A program made the translations under genes and the position numbers. The notes under the pieces were generated by a model, which was given only the letters and a program-made list of their open reading frames with translations, was not told where the DNA came from and did no database searches. Of a DNA stretch of 9,229 nucleotides, positions 7,424 to 9,229 are shown piece after piece. This DNA is from Planctomycetota bacterium (GTDB lineage Bacteria > Planctomycetota > UBA11346), in the NCBI GenBank assembly GCA_947470885.1, contig CANIXE010000063.1, positions 1-9,229 on the forward strand, given 5' to 3'. The stretch's first letter is position 1, and the number at the start of each line of letters is the position of its first letter.

Positions 7424-9093
7424 ACGATTCCGCTGAAAATTCCGGCAATCCCGGCGAAGCCCGGCGCAAACGTCGGCCGCCTCTGGAACCGGGGATGGTC
7501 GCCGGTCGGGAACCGCCCCACAACACCGAGTTGGAAAAAGTCGTTTTGGCGGCCCTGTTGGATGGACGCAACGCGATTGCGATGCAGCAGGTCCGGCCGG
7601 TGATGGAACATCCCCTGGGCTTTTGGGCCCGGGACCACCGCATCGTCTACCTGGCGTGCCTGGAATTGGATGACGCCGGTCACCGTCCAGACATCCAGGC
7701 GGTCGCTGACCTGCTGTCCCGCTACCGTTTCCCCGCCTTGGTCGACAAGCTCAAGCAGCAGCAAATGCTGTTGGAAGCGGATCAGCTAGATGCCCTGGGG
7801 CGCACCCGTCTGCGGGAATTCTGGAAGGCCCAGGAAGGCGACTTGGAAGCGTCCTATGAGGACAGCGCCCTGGCGGCCATTGGCGGTTTTTCCGCCCTGG
7901 GTGATCTGTCCCAGGCCACCGGGCCCATCGCCCCGCTGGAGCGCAATGCGCTGTTGCTGAAGGATTACTACCTCAAGCGCAAGCTGATCGTCCGCCTGAA
8001 CAAGGTGGTGGACGACGCCCATCGCACCCCGGACCAGTTCAATTCCCTGCTGGATCGCAGCAATTCGGCGATGATCGAACTGGCCCGAGGGCTTGGCGAC
8101 AAGGCAATCCACAGTGTCGATCAGGTGGCGGACGAGGTCATCAATGACATCCAGAACCGGATCGAGAATCCCCAGGCGGCGATCAAAACCGGCATCCCGG
8201 ATCTCGACAAGCACCTCATGGCCCTGCGCCCGGGTGGTCTTTACGTCCTCGCCGCCCGCCCCGGCGTGGGCAAGACCAGCTTCGCCCTGAAAATCGTCAC
8301 CAACATCGTCAGTCGGGTGGAAGAAAGCCATCGGGCCCTGTTCGTCAGCCTGGAAGTCGACCGGAAGGACTTGCTGCGGAAGATGGTCACCGCCGAAGGG
8401 GACCTGAATTTCCAGAAGCTCGAAGAAGGCCGCCTGGACCAGGACGAAATGAGCCGCCTGCTGGAAACCCTGAACCGGTTCCGCTCCTGGCCTCTGGATC
8501 TGCTGGATGTCACCGACCTCACGGTCCAGGGCCTGCGCTCTCTGATCAAACGACGCAAAGCCGAAGACCCGACGCTGTCCCTCATCGTCCTCGACTACCT
8601 CCAGCTATTGAGCAGCAGCAAGCCGGACGCCAACGAACACGAAAAAGTCAGCGAAATCAGCCGTATTTTGAAAACCCTGGCGATGGAGCTGAAGGTTCCT
8701 GTGGTCGCCCTGTCCCAGATGAACCGCGATTCGGAAAAGGGCGCGGGGGCCGTGTCCCGACCGCCGAAACTGGCCGACTTGCGCGGCTCCGGTGCCATCG
8801 AGCAGGACGCCGACGCGGTGATCTTTCTCCACCGGGTGGACGCCGGGGATGGCCAGAAGCAGGAAGGCGATCCCGATGCCGCCCGGAAAATCCAGGTGAT
8901 TGTCGCCAAGAACCGTTTCGGCCCCCAGGGGGTGGTCCACATGGACTTCCACCCGGCGAAGATGCGTTTTGTTCAGTCGGCGTTCCCCGGCACCGAGGAA
9001 GATGGCGGGCCGGTGGTCCCGGCGGAAGTGCTGCGGGACCGCAAAGAACGGATGCAGTCAACCCCGGACGATGCCGCCGAAGACATGTTCTAA
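7420..9093 (+). CDS. dnaB: Replicative DNA helicase DnaB
   Basis: The hexameric helicase unwinds DNA at the replication fork. At 557 residues it is longer than typical DnaB (about 450-475). A basic, disordered-looking leader (residues 1-30, with RRKRRPPLEPG) precedes the N-terminal domain (PPHNTELEKVVLAALL, from 32). The C-terminal RecA-like domain is complete. It has TGIPDLDKHL (257-266), Walker A ARPGVGKTSFAL (279-290), LEVDRKDLLRKM (311-322), Walker B LIVLDYLQLL (388-397), LSQMNR (431-436), LADLRGSGAIEQDADAVIFL (451-470) and the arginine-finger region AKNRFGPQG (496-504). Between about 105 and 180 the usual helices are replaced by an atypical Gln/Leu/Ala-rich segment. The start ATG at 7420 overlaps the pdxA stop. 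The open frame upstream to 6736 is an out-of-frame shadow of pdxA. A weak GGGG lies just upstream of the start. Confidence 0.95.
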   Translation: MNDSAENSGNPGEARRKRRPPLEPGMVAGREPPHNTELEKVVLAALLDGRNAIAMQQVRPVMEHPLGFWARDHRIVYLACLELDDAGHRPDIQAVADLLSRYRFPALVDKLKQQQMLLEADQLDALGRTRLREFWKAQEGDLEASYEDSALAAIGGFSALGDLSQATGPIAPLERNALLLKDYYLKRKLIVRLNKVVDDAHRTPDQFNSLLDRSNSAMIELARGLGDKAIHSVDQVADEVINDIQNRIENPQAAIKTGIPDLDKHLMALRPGGLYVLAARPGVGKTSFALKIVTNIVSRVEESHRALFVSLEVDRKDLLRKMVTAEGDLNFQKLEEGRLDQDEMSRLLETLNRFRSWPLDLLDVTDLTVQGLRSLIKRRKAEDPTLSLIVLDYLQLLSSSKPDANEHEKVSEISRILKTLAMELKVPVVALSQMNRDSEKGAGAVSRPPKLADLRGSGAIEQDADAVIFLHRVDAGDGQKQEGDPDAARKIQVIVAKNRFGPQGVVHMDFHPAKMRFVQSAFPGTEEDGGPVVPAEVLRDRKERMQSTPDDAAEDMF

Positions 9094-9150
9094 GGATGAG
9101 TGCCAAAGGCATTAAATTACGGGGGAATGAAGGATTCCATGGCCGATACC

Positions 9151-9209
9151 GGGAGCGCCGAGCGCCAGCTCGGCCGATCATTCTTGCCGAGCTGACGCTC
9201 GGCGCTCCC
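9151..9209 (+). terminator. 24-bp-arm hairpin after dnaB, REP-like or terminator
   Basis: Bases 9151-9174 (GGGAGCGCCGAGCG...) pair with 9186-9209 across an 11-nt loop with a single mismatch. GATAC (9145-9149) and GTATC (9220-9224) flank it as a further short pair. It lies 57 bases after the dnaB stop and lacks a T-run. It could end the pdxA-dnaB transcript. The arm resembles a dispersed repeat I associate from memory with planctomycete genomes. The rest of 9094-9229 shows no gene. Confidence 0.65.
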
Positions 9210-9229
9210 AGTGGCGACCGTATCTTAAC

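Noticed and set aside
9127..9195. Short plus-strand frame after dnaB starting ATGAAGGATTCC
   Set aside because: It has only about 22 codons, runs through the hairpin repeat, and has no recognisable product.

Overview
The window is GC-rich (about 60% or more by eye) and densely coding. It looks like a bacterial chromosome segment. No phage, plasmid or CRISPR signature was seen. The best guess for the source is a Planctomycetota/PVC-type bacterium, possibly near Gemmataceae. This rests on modules of the type cccagggc-aac-gccctggg and gccccgaaggggc between genes, a GGGAGCGCCGAGCG-type hairpin at the right end, a GntR-type DNA-binding domain fused to a LacI-like sensor domain, and frequent lack of Shine-Dalgarno sequences. 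The assignment comes from recall of such repeats, not from a search, so it is tentative.

Left part (1-1892, minus strand): the 5' portion of an AAA-type ATPase gene (ATP-binding/DUF4143-like) runs off the left edge. Next to it is a GntR/LacI-type transcriptional regulator whose stop codon lies inside a perfect 49-bp palindrome separating the two genes. A non-coding stretch of about 340 bases follows (1493-1835). It holds short dyads that could be operators, then a perfect 27-bp-arm hairpin behind groES.

Centre (1910-6121, minus strand): a single-domain response regulator, dnaK and groES follow one another in transcription order. The 77-81 base dnaK-groES gap contains a terminator-like hairpin, so groES may be made at a different level from dnaK. 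No groEL, grpE or dnaJ is present in the window. Upstream of these is an rlmN-mazG pair whose stop and start codons overlap (TAATG). It pairs a radical-SAM 23S rRNA/tRNA methyltransferase with a MazG-type nucleotide pyrophosphatase.

Between the divergent rlmN and pdxA genes (6122-6478) lies a nested inverted array of REP-like hairpin modules, about 180 bp long.

Right part (6479-9093, plus strand): pdxA (vitamin B6 synthesis) overlaps dnaB (replicative helicase) by four bases (ATGA). This DnaB has intact C-terminal helicase motifs but a long, atypical N-terminal half. A 24-bp-arm hairpin lies 57 bases after dnaB.

Most genes are housekeeping. The unusual part is the non-coding DNA: five long hairpins or palindromes, mostly with 22-27 bp arms, placed at gene ends. 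I found no clear undescribed multi-gene system.
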